Positions 34,167-42,224 of a stretch of 64,000 bases of DNA are shown here, piece by piece. A model generated the notes under the pieces. The model saw only the letters and a program-made list of their open reading frames with translations. It ran no database searches and was not told where the DNA came from. Location of the stretch: contig NZ_PHNJ01000005.1 of NCBI RefSeq assembly GCF_008122205.1, positions 1 through 64,000 of the forward strand, written 5' to 3'. Position 1 is the stretch's first letter. Every line of letters starts with the position of its first letter. The translations under genes were made by a program, and so were the position numbers. Origin of the DNA: Natronococcus pandeyae (GTDB taxonomy: Archaea; Halobacteriota; Halobacteria; Halobacteriales; Natrialbaceae).

Positions 34167-34565
34167 TCACTGCGCGTTCTGTAACGCCTCGAGCGCGTAC
34201 CGCTCGGCGTCGATCTCCCGCTGCGTTCGGACGCCCAGCCGGCGGAGGACCGGAATCGGCGGACACCACCCCTGGAGCGCGTGCTGGAACAGGAACGCCG
34301 CGATGACCGCCGGCATCGCGAGGAACTTTCGATCGACGGTTGCGCCCAGTCCGAGACAGACCAGGATCAGCGCGGACGCGTTCGCTTCGAGCGTCCGTTC
34401 GATATCCCACTCGCGCTCGAGTTCGGCGAGTCGGTCGTCGATCTCCTCGGGATGTTCGGCGTAGTACTGCAGTCGGTCGCCGGTCTCGTGTCTGATCGCC
34501 TCGTTGATCTCTTCGCTGGTGCTCGCGGGCACTCGTTGGGCCGTGCCCGGAAGTGGCGTCTCCAT
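34167..34565 (-). CDS. DUF2892 (YgaP-like) membrane protein
   Basis: A 132-residue protein. A charged N-terminal region (TSEEINEAIRHETGDRLQYY) precedes a hydrophobic hairpin (about residues 64-96) and the end CPPIPVLRRLGVRTQREIDAE. The last part is typical of DUF2892 proteins (inner membrane YgaP-like). Function unknown. It lies ten bases downstream of the copper-binding-protein stop, probably one transcript. Confidence 0.75.
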   Translation of the reverse strand: METPLPGTAQRVPASTSEEINEAIRHETGDRLQYYAEHPEEIDDRLAELEREWDIERTLEANASALILVCLGLGATVDRKFLAMPAVIAAFLFQHALQGWCPPIPVLRRLGVRTQREIDAERYALEALQNAQ

Positions 34566-34575
34566 CCGCGATCAC

Positions 34576-34923
34576 TCAGGCCGACGCCATCTCGCGACAG
34601 CTTTCGGCACATTTCGGGAGGATCTCCGCACAGGCCTGGCAGTGGTCGTGGTCGTGTTGCTCGCACTCTTCGGCACACTCCTCACAGAGGTCCGCGCAGA
34701 GTTCGCCCAGTTCCTGGTGGTAACCCGAGTTGCGAGCCATGAACCGTGCGTGCAGCGACGCGATGTCGGCGACGTCCCGACAGAGCCGGATACAGCGGGC
34801 CATCCCCTCGCCCTCCTCGGCGCAGGCGTCCGCACACCACTCACAGACCTGCGCGGCTTCGAGGCAGTTGTCGATACACTCCTGCATGTGGTCGTCCGCG
34901 TGTTCGAGTTGCTCGAGTGCCAT
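34576..34923 (-). CDS. four-helix-bundle copper-binding protein (Csp-like)
   Basis: A 115-residue all-helical protein with 15 cysteines spaced along helices: ECIDNCLEAAQVCEWCADAC, CIRLCRDVADIA, ELCADLCEECAEECEQHDHDHC, CAEILPKCAESC. This matches the cytosolic copper-storage Csp/DUF326 family, in which Cys-lined helices bind many Cu(I) ions. It presumably buffers intracellular copper. The next gene on the same strand is the DUF2892 protein. Confidence 0.88.
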   Translation of the reverse strand: MALEQLEHADDHMQECIDNCLEAAQVCEWCADACAEEGEGMARCIRLCRDVADIASLHARFMARNSGYHQELGELCADLCEECAEECEQHDHDHCQACAEILPKCAESCREMASA

Positions 34924-35007
34924 TGCAGTCGAGCATCACCGGTCGCGTCCATCAAAGTAGTCTGAGCGACTGCAAGGAGTCGAGAACGGATCGCGAACCG
35001 CTATCTT

Positions 35008-35292
35008 TCAGCGTCGTGCCTGGAGTTCCGCTTCTAGCTCCTCGAGATCCATCTCCTTCATCGAGAGCAGGACGAGCAGGTGGTAGACGATGTCGGCCGC
35101 CTCGTAGGCGATCTCGTCGTGGTCGTCGTCTTTCGCCGCGAGCACGAGTTCGGTGGTCTCTTCGCCGAGTTTCTCGAGTACCGCGTTCTCTCCCTTCTCG
35201 TGGGTGAACAGCGACGCGGTGTAGGAGTCCTCGGGTAGCGTTTCCTTGCGGTCTTCGATAACGGCGAACAGGTCGTCGAGTGTATCTTCCAT
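35008..35292 (-). CDS. hisE: phosphoribosyl-ATP pyrophosphatase
   Basis: A 94-residue MazG-like HisE enzyme that catalyses the second step of histidine biosynthesis. Family features are DLFAVIEDRKETLPEDSYTASLF at the start, split as EDRKE and SYTASL, then EKLGEETTELVLAAK and EAADIVYHLLVLL with the metal-binding acidic residues. It starts immediately after the BFN-like gene stop, so the two are cotranscribed. The other his genes are not in the window. Confidence 0.95.
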   Translation of the reverse strand: MEDTLDDLFAVIEDRKETLPEDSYTASLFTHEKGENAVLEKLGEETTELVLAAKDDDHDEIAYEAADIVYHLLVLLSMKEMDLEELEAELQARR

Positions 35293-35760
35293 CTACAACT
35301 CACCGGAGACGTTGCGGATGGATTCGAGTTGGTCGAACTTTTCGCTGTCGTCTCGTCCGTCCTCGAAGACGTCTTCGGTGACCTCGATCGGGGCGTTCGT
35401 GCGGGCGGCGAGCGCGAGCGAGTCGCTCGGCCGCGCGTCGATGACGGTCTCGCCGCGGGGCGTCTGGAGGTGGAGGTCGGCGATGTAGGTGCCCCCGCGG
35501 CCGTCCGCCTGCTGTTCGATCTCGTTGACGACGATGCGGTCGATCCGGCTGCCGAGTTCCTCCATCACGTCGAGCAGCAGGTCGTGGGTCAGCGGCCGAC
35601 CGATATCCTCGGCTTCGAGTCCCCGCGCGATACTGGTCGCCTCGTTGAACCCGATGAAGATGGGGACGATGTCGTCTTCCCCATCGACAGCGAGGATGAC
35701 CACGGGCACCGGTCCCTGCGGGGTTCCCGCGACGCGAACCGCGTCGATAGATGCGTTCAT
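35293..35760 (-). CDS. bifunctional nuclease-domain protein (BFN/DUF151)
   Basis: A 155-residue DUF151/BFN-family protein. Characteristic parts are VVILAVDGEDDIVPIFIGFNEA split around VDGED, ATSIARGLEAEDIGRPLTHDLL, and a C-terminal DARPSDSLALAARTNAPI. Homologues in plants have nuclease activity; the archaeal role is unknown. ATG 35760 is chosen over 35805. HisE begins at the base after this stop. Confidence 0.88.
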   Translation of the reverse strand: MNASIDAVRVAGTPQGPVPVVILAVDGEDDIVPIFIGFNEATSIARGLEAEDIGRPLTHDLLLDVMEELGSRIDRIVVNEIEQQADGRGGTYIADLHLQTPRGETVIDARPSDSLALAARTNAPIEVTEDVFEDGRDDSEKFDQLESIRNVSGEL

Positions 35761-35857
35761 ACTCCAACCGATGTGGGCGAGGGAGAAAAACGTGTTCGGC
35801 CGCAAATGCTGGCACGATTCGAGAACTCTGCGGCCCGCTTCCGGCGCGCTCGAGCGA

Positions 35858-36478
35858 TCATTCCGCCGTCTCCTCGAGGGCCGGACCGATCGACTCCTCG
35901 TTTTCGAAGAACGCTAACCCGTGAATACGGCTGTCGGGGGTCAGTTCAGGGTGGAAGGCGGTTGCGACGACCGGCCCGTCCCGAACCGCGACGGGGCGCC
36001 CGTCCCAGCGCGCGAGGACGTCGGTCTCGCCGGCGTCGTCGATCGCTGGTGCGCGGATGAACACCGCCGGGTACGGCTCCTCGAGACCGGCGACCTCGAG
36101 CGGGGCCTCGAAACTGTCCTTCTGGCGGCCGAAGGCGTTGCGCTCGACGCTCGCGTCGACGAGGCCGAGTTCGTCGACCCGGTCGTCGTTCGCGTCGCTC
36201 GAGGCGACGATCAGGCCGGCACAGGTGGCGAGCAGGGGTTTCCCGGCGTCGACGTGGTCGCGGATCTCGTCGTCGATTCCCTGGTCGTGGACGAGTCGCG
36301 AGATGGTCGTCGACTCGCCGCCCGGCATCGCCAGCAGATCGCAATCGGGGACGATCCCCGACTCGCGAACTTCGTGGACGGTGACCTCTCGGCCGTGTGC
36401 CCGTGCTGCTCGTTCGATGGCCTTCGCGTGTTCTTCGACGTCGCCCTGGACGGCGACGACGCCGGCGACCAGTGTCAT
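35858..36478 (-). CDS. pdxT: pyridoxal 5'-phosphate synthase glutaminase subunit
   Basis: A 206-residue class-I glutaminase that supplies ammonia to PdxS for vitamin B6 synthesis. Motifs are VVAVQGDVEEH at the start, MPGGESTTISRL, catalytic Cys in LLATCAGLIV, and His/Glu in ATAFHPEL. An acidic haloarchaeal insert (ASSDANDDRVDELG) sits after the Cys loop. pdxS is not in the window. Confidence 0.95.
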   Translation of the reverse strand: MTLVAGVVAVQGDVEEHAKAIERAARAHGREVTVHEVRESGIVPDCDLLAMPGGESTTISRLVHDQGIDDEIRDHVDAGKPLLATCAGLIVASSDANDDRVDELGLVDASVERNAFGRQKDSFEAPLEVAGLEEPYPAVFIRAPAIDDAGETDVLARWDGRPVAVRDGPVVATAFHPELTPDSRIHGLAFFENEESIGPALEETAE

Positions 36479-36667
36479 ACCCCTCCTATGAAGAGGGCCG
36501 GCAAAAGTGCCACGTCACGGATCGCACCACGGGTTTCGACCCGTTACCAGTCCCGCTCGTCGCCGGTCACGGTACGCTATCCGGTCCTGACCGTCTGTCG
36601 ACCGTCCGATTCGAGAGCGCGGCCGCTCGAGAACGGTTGGGTCTCAAAAGGGAGGCGATGCGACGCG

Positions 36668-36829
36668 TTACGAGACGAACGTCAGTAGCTGAACGAGGAC
36701 GCCCAGCATGACGCCGGTTGCGATGACCGTCTTCGGGTCGATACGGATCGCGTTCGAGTCTTCTGCGTCGAAGTACCGGACGAGTCCGGCACTGGACATC
36801 AGCCCACCGGTGTTCTGTCCTTTATCCAT
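36668..36829 (-). CDS. secG: preprotein translocase subunit Sec61 beta
   Basis: A 53-residue protein with the archaeal Sec61 beta layout. A cytoplasmic part is [20 protein letters not shown], followed by [14 protein letters not shown] and one transmembrane helix to the C-terminus ([11 protein letters not shown]). It is a nonessential stabilising subunit of the SecY channel. A CTTTAG box lies about 28 bp upstream of the ATG (minus strand). Confidence 0.93.
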   Translation of the reverse strand: MDKGQNTGGLMSSAGLVRYFDAEDSNAIRIDPKTVIATGVMLGVLVQLLTFVS

Positions 36830-36940
36830 ACCTACTCATACGGGCTCCCGGAACTAAAGCTTTCGACGCATGCTCGTCTCCGCGGTGGAACCGAGACGAG
36901 CGTTCATTATCCAGCCGAACGAATGCTCCGTGAGAGGGCC

Positions 36941-38455
36941 ATGATCGATACGGACCTCGTCGACAGCGTCAGGGCGTCGATCGCAACCGATTCCGATCGG
37001 TTCGCCGAATGTGTCGAGCGGGAGGCCGAGCGGCTCAAGGACGACGTTCGAGAGGGAACGTTCGACAATCCACAGGCGATCGTCGGTCTCGAGTACGAAT
37101 TCTACGGCGTCGACCGGGAGACAGCCGCGCTGCGCCGCATCCCGCGCTGGCTGCTCCGGTTCATCGGCTTCGAGAAGGAGCTTGGCTTGCACAACGCCGA
37201 GTTGAACACGAGCCCGCAGCCGCTGAACTCGTACGGACTCGCGGCCCAGCAACGGGAGGTTCAGTCGCGCCTCGCGGCCGCTCGAGAGCGGACGCGGACC
37301 GAGGGGGTCGAACTCGTCAGCGACGGCATCTGGACGATCCCGCCGACCGGCGAGTCCGCCAATCGCTACCTCACCGACACCGTCGATCGGGGCGGGATCA
37401 CGATCTCGACGAACGCGAGTCCGGACGTCAGGTACCAGGCGATGTCGAACGCGAGCTATCCGGCGGGGATGCGACTCGAGGCACCGCACGTCGACTTCTC
37501 GGCGGATACGGTTGCCCTCGAGTCGCTGATCACCTCGATTCAACCCCACTATCAGGTGCCGTACGCGGCGGACCTGCCGGAGTTCTTCCGGTACGCGGTT
37601 CGGATCGCGGGGCCGCTGCTCGCGATCGGCGTCAACTCGCCGTTTTTCCCGCCAGAACTCTACGAAGATCCGGACCCGGATGCGGTGCTCGCGGACGGCT
37701 GGATGGAACACCGGATCGGGATCTTCGAGACCGTCATGAACCCGACCGACGAGACGCCGGATAAGGTTCGCTTCCCGCGGGATATCCAAACCGTCGAGGA
37801 CGCCGTCGATCGAATCGCCGCGGACGTGCCGATCGTCCCAAACGAGATCCCGGATCGGGGCCGGTTCGACGACCGGTATCGTCACCTCTCCTACAAACAC
37901 GGCAGCTACTGGCGGTGGCTCCGCCCGGTGTTCGACGCTCCGAGCGAGACGACGGCGAACGCCCGGATCGAGTTCCGCCCGCTGCCCGCCCAGCCGACCG
38001 TCCGCGACAGCATCGCGTTTCTCGCCGCGTTCGCAGGGCTCATGGAGAGTCTGCCTCGGCGCGAGCATCCGATCGGGACGCTCGAGTGGGAACGGGCGCG
38101 GGAGAACTTCTATGCGGCCGTCCGGGACGGACTCGACGCGGAGCTGGTCTGGATCGACAGCAACGGCGATCGAACGACCGATCGCGAGCGGTGCTACGAC
38201 GAACTCCTCTCGGCGGCACGGGACGGCCTCGAGACGCGCGGGCTCGCCGCCGAGACGATCGATCGCTACCTCGAGCCGCTGTCGGTCCGGGTCGATCGGG
38301 AGGTGACGCCCGCCGCGTGGAAACGGCGACGCGTTCGAGAGCGACTCGAGGCCGGCGCGTCGCTGACGGAGGCGATACCCGAGGTACAGCGGACGTACAT
38401 CGACGAGCAGCGCGAGACGCTGCTCGAGGGGTCGTTCGTCGACTGGCTCGAGTGA
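36941..38455 (+). CDS. glutamate-cysteine ligase-like protein (GCS2 group)
   Basis: A 504-residue protein I place near the GCS2 carboxylate-amine ligase group. Conserved features are VGLEYEFYGVD (about residue 40), LGLHNAELNTSPQPLN (about 85), ISTNASPDVRYQAMSNASYPAG and IEFRPLPAQPTVRD. In GCS2 enzymes such Glu and Asn residues bind Mg-ATP. It is longer than the haloarchaeal GshA type, so its substrate is unclear. ATG 36941 is preferred over the ATG at 36923 by family start and promoter distance. Confidence 0.6.
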   Translation: MIDTDLVDSVRASIATDSDRFAECVEREAERLKDDVREGTFDNPQAIVGLEYEFYGVDRETAALRRIPRWLLRFIGFEKELGLHNAELNTSPQPLNSYGLAAQQREVQSRLAAARERTRTEGVELVSDGIWTIPPTGESANRYLTDTVDRGGITISTNASPDVRYQAMSNASYPAGMRLEAPHVDFSADTVALESLITSIQPHYQVPYAADLPEFFRYAVRIAGPLLAIGVNSPFFPPELYEDPDPDAVLADGWMEHRIGIFETVMNPTDETPDKVRFPRDIQTVEDAVDRIAADVPIVPNEIPDRGRFDDRYRHLSYKHGSYWRWLRPVFDAPSETTANARIEFRPLPAQPTVRDSIAFLAAFAGLMESLPRREHPIGTLEWERARENFYAAVRDGLDAELVWIDSNGDRTTDRERCYDELLSAARDGLETRGLAAETIDRYLEPLSVRVDREVTPAAWKRRRVRERLEAGASLTEAIPEVQRTYIDEQRETLLEGSFVDWLE

Positions 38456-38575
38456 CGGCAGGGAGCCATCACCCTCAGGACCCGGCCGTCGTGAGGCGAG
38501 ACCATTCGAATGGGAGCAAGAGACACCCGAGTGGGAAACCCTTATGCGCGGCGCGTGGCAAATACCCGTGATCAC

Positions 38576-38845
38576 ATGTCCGTCACGCTCAAGGACTTCT
38601 ACGCAGACTGGTGTGGCCCCTGCAAGACCCAGGACCCGATCCTCGAGGACCTCGAGGAGGACTGGGAGGGGCGCTTCGAAGTCGAGAAGGTAAACGTCGA
38701 CGAACAACAGGACGTCGCGAACGAGTACCAGGTGCGCTCGCTGCCGACGCTCATCATCGAGAACGACGACGGCGTCGTCGAGCGATTCGTCGGCGTCACC
38801 CAGCGCGAGGACCTCGAAGAGGCCCTCGAGGACGCAGGCGCGTAA
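38576..38845 (+). CDS. thioredoxin-like protein
   Basis: An 89-residue thioredoxin with active site DWCGPCKTQDP about residues 12-22 and the cis-Pro loop SLPTLIIEN. It lacks the usual N-terminal beta-alpha unit, so it is a minimal thioredoxin. It reduces disulfides in the cytoplasm. A CTTATG box lies about 35 bp upstream of the ATG. A repeat element begins 55 bp after the stop. Confidence 0.88.
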   Translation: MSVTLKDFYADWCGPCKTQDPILEDLEEDWEGRFEVEKVNVDEQQDVANEYQVRSLPTLIIENDDGVVERFVGVTQREDLEEALEDAGA

Positions 38846-38899
38846 CCGGTCGTCGAACGACTCCGTTCTCGACGTTTTGTTCCACCGTTACCAGTAGAT

Positions 38900-39251
38900 A
38901 GTAGCACGGTTTCGTTATTCAGAACATCGCGTGAAACTCGTGTTACGCACAGCGAACTTTTTTAACAGGGACATCGCGACCGGTCGCAGGCCGGTCGCTC
39001 AACCCCTGCCAAAAACGTCCTCAGAAATCAGAGATTTCTGATGGGCCCGCGAGCGCTGAACGCTCGCGGACTTCGATGAAAAAAGCCCGCCGTCGCGGGG
39101 TGAAACCCCGCTCCGGTGGGCAATCGCTCACTTCGTTCGCGAATGCTGGCGTCTCCTGCAACGTTCCATGCGCACATCTACGTAACGAATCGACCGATTC
39201 GGATTCATAGACAAGACTGAATAAAGAAATCCGTATTACCAACTACTGTTA
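38900..39251 (+). repeat. non-coding element copy A with inverted ends
   Basis: The left end is AGTAGCACGGTTTCGTTATTC split at 38900-38920; the right end is ATTACCAACTACTGTTA at 39235-39251. Copy B (42225-42674) shares both ends: 20 of 21 bases at the left and 17 of 17 at the right. The interior contains hairpins at 38976-38998, 39021-39041 (TCAGAAATC/GATTTCTGA), 39047-39069 (CCGCGAGCG/CGCTCGCGG) and 39096-39110. No protein-coding frame is convincing. It is a MITE-like or PATE-like element by layout. Confidence 0.65.
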
Positions 39252-39334
39252 CTGACGAGTACTGCGTTCGGAGACGACCGCAGCGCCACCGGTGACCAGG
39301 CAACCTTTTGCTCCCAGCACGTCTCTGTTCGAGT

Positions 39335-39982
39335 ATGCTAATTGCGGAGTTCCGGATCGACTCGCCGCTCTTCCGGACTGCCCTCGAGCGAGCGCCTGAA
39401 GTGACGCTTTCGATCGAGGAGCACTACGCCGCTCCCGAAGGGATCCGCGTGCTGTTCTGGGCCGCAGGGGATGGGGTCAGCGACGGGGAGTTTCAGTCGG
39501 CACTCGAGGCGGACCCGACCGTCACCGAGTCGACACAGATCGCGGAGACGCCGTCACGGACCATGTACCGGGTGACCGTCTCCGACGAGGGGGAGGCAGG
39601 CACGACGTACCGAGAGTGGTCTGCCCTCGATATCGTCTCGGTCGACATCACGGCAACGAACGAGGGGTGGACGGGTCGACTTCGGTTCCCCGACCGCGAG
39701 GCCCTCGCGAAGTATCGGGCCGCGTTACGGGATCGCGGACTCGAGTTTCACCTCCGGTCGCTGTATCAGGAGACGGGAGGTGCGAACGGGGCTACCGCAT
39801 CGTTGACGTCGAACCAGCACGAGGCGCTGGTCACCGCCTACGAGTCGGGCTACTTCGACGTTCCGCGAGGGGCTTCTCAACCCGACGTCGCCGCACAACT
39901 CGACATCGCGTCGCAGTCGGTCTCAGAACGCCTTCGACGGGGAACGAAAACGCTCGTCGAGAGGACGTTGATCGACGAATAG
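39335..39982 (+). CDS. HTH-10 (Bat-like) transcription regulator
   Basis: A 215-residue regulator of the bacterio-opsin-activator type. An N-terminal Bat-like domain starts LIAEFRIDSPLFRTALERAP. The C-terminal HTH-10 begins LTSNQHEALVTAYESGYFDV, then RGASQPDVAAQLDIASQSVSERLRR, the recognition helix. ATG 39335 is chosen because an ACCTTTTG box is about 27-30 bp upstream. A response-regulator gene follows within 61 bp. No sensor kinase is next to it. Confidence 0.9.
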   Translation: MLIAEFRIDSPLFRTALERAPEVTLSIEEHYAAPEGIRVLFWAAGDGVSDGEFQSALEADPTVTESTQIAETPSRTMYRVTVSDEGEAGTTYREWSALDIVSVDITATNEGWTGRLRFPDREALAKYRAALRDRGLEFHLRSLYQETGGANGATASLTSNQHEALVTAYESGYFDVPRGASQPDVAAQLDIASQSVSERLRRGTKTLVERTLIDE

Positions 39983-40043
39983 TACTTCAATGCCTTCAGA
40001 TTCAGGCAGCGATGGGATCCGTCCACGACGCCGAACTGAGACC

Positions 40044-40466
40044 ATGTCGGATGGTGCTGGTGAGTCCCCCACAGCGTTAGAGATCTTACTCGTCGAAGAC
40101 AATCCCGGGGACGTTCGGTTGACGAAGGAAGCGCTGCGAGCGACGTCGATCGAACACGAGTTTCACGTCGTCACCGACGGTGACGAAGCGATCGACTTTC
40201 TCCACCAGCGGGGCGAGTACGCCGACTCACCCAGACCAGATCTCATCCTCCTCGATTTCAAACTGCCACGACTGAACGGGGACGAAGTCGCGGCCAAGAT
40301 CGATGGCACGGGGGACCTGGCGCAGATCCCCCTCATCGTCCTGACCGGCCACCCGGCGCGGGACGAAGTCCTCGGAACCGACGACCTTCCGGTCGACGCC
40401 GCGCTCACGAAGCCGGTCGACTCCGAGGAGTTCCTCGAGACGGTGAACTCACTCGAACGGGTCTGA
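40044..40466 (+). CDS. single-domain response regulator
   Basis: A CheY-like receiver domain with no output domain, 140 residues from the ATG at 40044 (ATG 39990 adds 18 residues). It has ILLVEDNPGDVRLTKEAL (acidic pocket), LILLDFKLPRLNGDE (phospho-acceptor Asp), VLTGH and TKPVDSEEFLE (Lys). The VEDNPGD type is the Rcp1-like group. It probably joins a phosphorelay with an unlinked kinase; adjacency suggests functional contact with the HTH-10 gene upstream. Confidence 0.9.
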   Translation: MSDGAGESPTALEILLVEDNPGDVRLTKEALRATSIEHEFHVVTDGDEAIDFLHQRGEYADSPRPDLILLDFKLPRLNGDEVAAKIDGTGDLAQIPLIVLTGHPARDEVLGTDDLPVDAALTKPVDSEEFLETVNSLERV

Positions 40467-40480
40467 GCGCCCCGCCGTTC

Positions 40481-41149
40481 TCAGTGGAACTGCACGCCGA
40501 CGTCGTGGAGGTCCTCGTTGTACCGAGCGATGTTGATGACCAGTGGCGTCACGCTCTCGACCTCCGCGGCGTTGGCGAGCGGACCGACGTCGAGCGCGCG
40601 GAGCCCCTCGATTTCGTTCGCGAGGTTCAGTACCGTCCGCTTGGCGTCCGCGTCGTCGCCGACGACGAGCGTGTCCAACTCGAGTTCGTCGTCCAGATTC
40701 GACAGGGCGTCCGCCGCGAGGTTGTGGAACGCACCGACGACCGGGACCTCGTCGGGTGCGCGCTGGGCAACCAACTGCGTGACGCTGCCGACGCTCGGCG
40801 GGTGGTAGTGGAGGCCGTCCTCGTCGCCCTGCATGCCGACGGCGGGGGTGACGAGGATCGTCTCCTCGTCGAGGACGTCTTCGACCGCTTCGACCGTGTC
40901 GCCCGCGTAGTACGGCGGGACCGAGAGGACCACGACGTCGGCGCGGTCGGCCGCCATCTCGTTGACGAACCCCTTGATGTTCGCATCCGCGCCGCGCCCC
41001 TCGAGTTCCGCCTCGTAGCGCTCGACCGCGTCGCGAGCCTTTTCGGGGTCTCGAGAGCCGATGAGGACCTCGTGGTCCGTATCGCGCGCGAAGCGGAGTG
41101 CGAGCCCCTGTCCGATGTCGCCGGTTCCACCGAGTAGTGCGATTCGCAT
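40481..41149 (-). CDS. npdG: F420H2:NADP+ oxidoreductase (NpdG)
   Basis: A 222-residue NADPH-dependent F420 reductase. The NADP motif is IALLGGTGDIGQGLALRFAR, starting at residue 3; then VLIGSRDPEKARDA. Conserved VSVPPYYAGDTVEAV and the end SVTPLVINIARYNE follow the family. It couples NADPH and F420H2 pools, linking to cofE and the mer-like gene at 15589-17381. It converges with the response-regulator gene 14 bases away. Confidence 0.93.
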   Translation of the reverse strand: MRIALLGGTGDIGQGLALRFARDTDHEVLIGSRDPEKARDAVERYEAELEGRGADANIKGFVNEMAADRADVVVLSVPPYYAGDTVEAVEDVLDEETILVTPAVGMQGDEDGLHYHPPSVGSVTQLVAQRAPDEVPVVGAFHNLAADALSNLDDELELDTLVVGDDADAKRTVLNLANEIEGLRALDVGPLANAAEVESVTPLVINIARYNEDLHDVGVQFH

Positions 41150-41256
41150 ATCCGTCTTTCAGGACGGCACCCGAATAAAATGGTAGGGGGTCGGCCGATC
41201 TCGCCGGGTTCTCGGATACGGAGACCGCTCGATCCCGAGTTCCGCGTCGTCGCGGA

Positions 41257-41745
41257 CTAGTAGTCGCCCTGATTACTGTAGATCCGTTCGTGACTGTGGG
41301 TGTAGATTTCGACGATATTCCCCCACGGATCCTTGCAGTAGGTCATCCGGTAGGGCTGGTCGGGGAAGAGGTTCCAAATGTCGGTGTGGTGTTCGCCGCC
41401 GCTGTCAGCGATTTCGGCGGCAAGTTCTTCGATGTTCGGATCGATCACGCAGGCGTGGAAGTAGCCGGCCTCGGTCGGATCGGGGTCGTTCTCGGGACCG
41501 GTCTCCTCGAACTCGAACAGTTCGACGGCGACCTGGTTGCCCGTCGTCATGTGCGCGATCGAGACGGTGTCGAACTCGCCCAGGACGTCCGCACAGAGTT
41601 TTCCGATGTGCTCTTCGCCGTGTTCGACCTCGACCGGGCCCATGATCGGCTCGAAGCCGAGGACGTCCGCATACCAGTCCATCGCCGCCTCGATGTCGGG
41701 AACCGTCATCCCGACGTGTGCCAGTCCGCGAGGATAGTCCTCCAT
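41257..41745 (-). CDS. VOC (glyoxalase/dioxygenase) family protein
   Basis: A 162-residue vicinal-oxygen-chelate protein. Metal-site strands are LAHVGMTVPDIEAAMDWYADVLG (split at VPDI), VAVELFEFEE, YFHACVIDPN and CKDPWGNIVEIYTHSHERIY. The set of His and Glu positions fits a glyoxalase/bleomycin-resistance fold with an extended loop. Substrate unknown. ATG 41745 is chosen by family start. Confidence 0.85.
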   Translation of the reverse strand: MEDYPRGLAHVGMTVPDIEAAMDWYADVLGFEPIMGPVEVEHGEEHIGKLCADVLGEFDTVSIAHMTTGNQVAVELFEFEETGPENDPDPTEAGYFHACVIDPNIEELAAEIADSGGEHHTDIWNLFPDQPYRMTYCKDPWGNIVEIYTHSHERIYSNQGDY

Positions 41746-41807
41746 GGTCGGCACTGCCGGCGCCGTCCTCAAATTCGTTGGCCCGGCAGTCGACGCCCGC
41801 TCGAGTC

Positions 41808-41889
41808 ATACGGTCCGCTGTAAGTCATTGACGGTGCAACCGCGACTCGTCTTGCGGTTGCACCGGTAAATCGTTACAGTAAACCGTAT
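41808..41889. repeat. long imperfect hairpin
   Basis: Two 36-base arms with 27 matching positions are separated by a 10-base loop (41844-41853). The inner 12 bases pair perfectly (CGGTGCAACCGC with GCGGTTGCACCG), and the ends ATACGGT/ACCGTAT also match. It begins at the stop of the gene at 41889-42146 and lies 63 bp before the VOC start, so it could terminate one gene or regulate the other. It may be a foldback repeat with other genome copies. Confidence 0.75.
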
Positions 41890-42146
41890 CAGGGCGCGTC
41901 GTCTTCGTCCGGATTCATCGCCGCACCCAGCCCGCTGTCGTAGGCGTCGCGCTCTTTTATTTCTCGCATCCGCTGATCGAGTCGATCCTCGAGTGCCTGG
42001 CGGCGCGCCTCGTCGACGTCGGCGTCGGTGCCGAGCGCCTCGAGGTCCTGTTTGGCCGTCTGCAGCACCGAAATCGCCTCGTCGGCCTCGAGGTCGGCCG
42101 CGCGGTCGAGATTCCGTTCGACGTCGTCGAGGGTCGTGTCCGTCAT
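41889..42146 (-). CDS. small acidic helical protein
   Basis: An 85-residue acidic protein starting TDTTLDDVERNLDRA after the Met, with helices predicted through AISVLQTAKQDLEAL and RRQALEDRLDQRMREI. It looks like a short coiled-coil protein, possibly haloarchaea-specific. Function unknown. ATG 42146 follows the family-like acidic start rather than an upstream ATG at 42182. Confidence 0.7.
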   Translation of the reverse strand: MTDTTLDDVERNLDRAADLEADEAISVLQTAKQDLEALGTDADVDEARRQALEDRLDQRMREIKERDAYDSGLGAAMNPDEDDAP

Positions 42147-42224
42147 GGGCGTGGATTCGAGCGAGAGGGTATTGAAAATCAACCCGGCAGACGAACGCTC
42201 GAGCGGAGTCGGTAGTCGCAGCCA

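Noticed and set aside
39021-39242. 73-codon minus-strand frame inside element copy A
   Set aside because: Runs through hairpins of the repeat element; composition reflects palindromes, so it is unlikely to be a gene.
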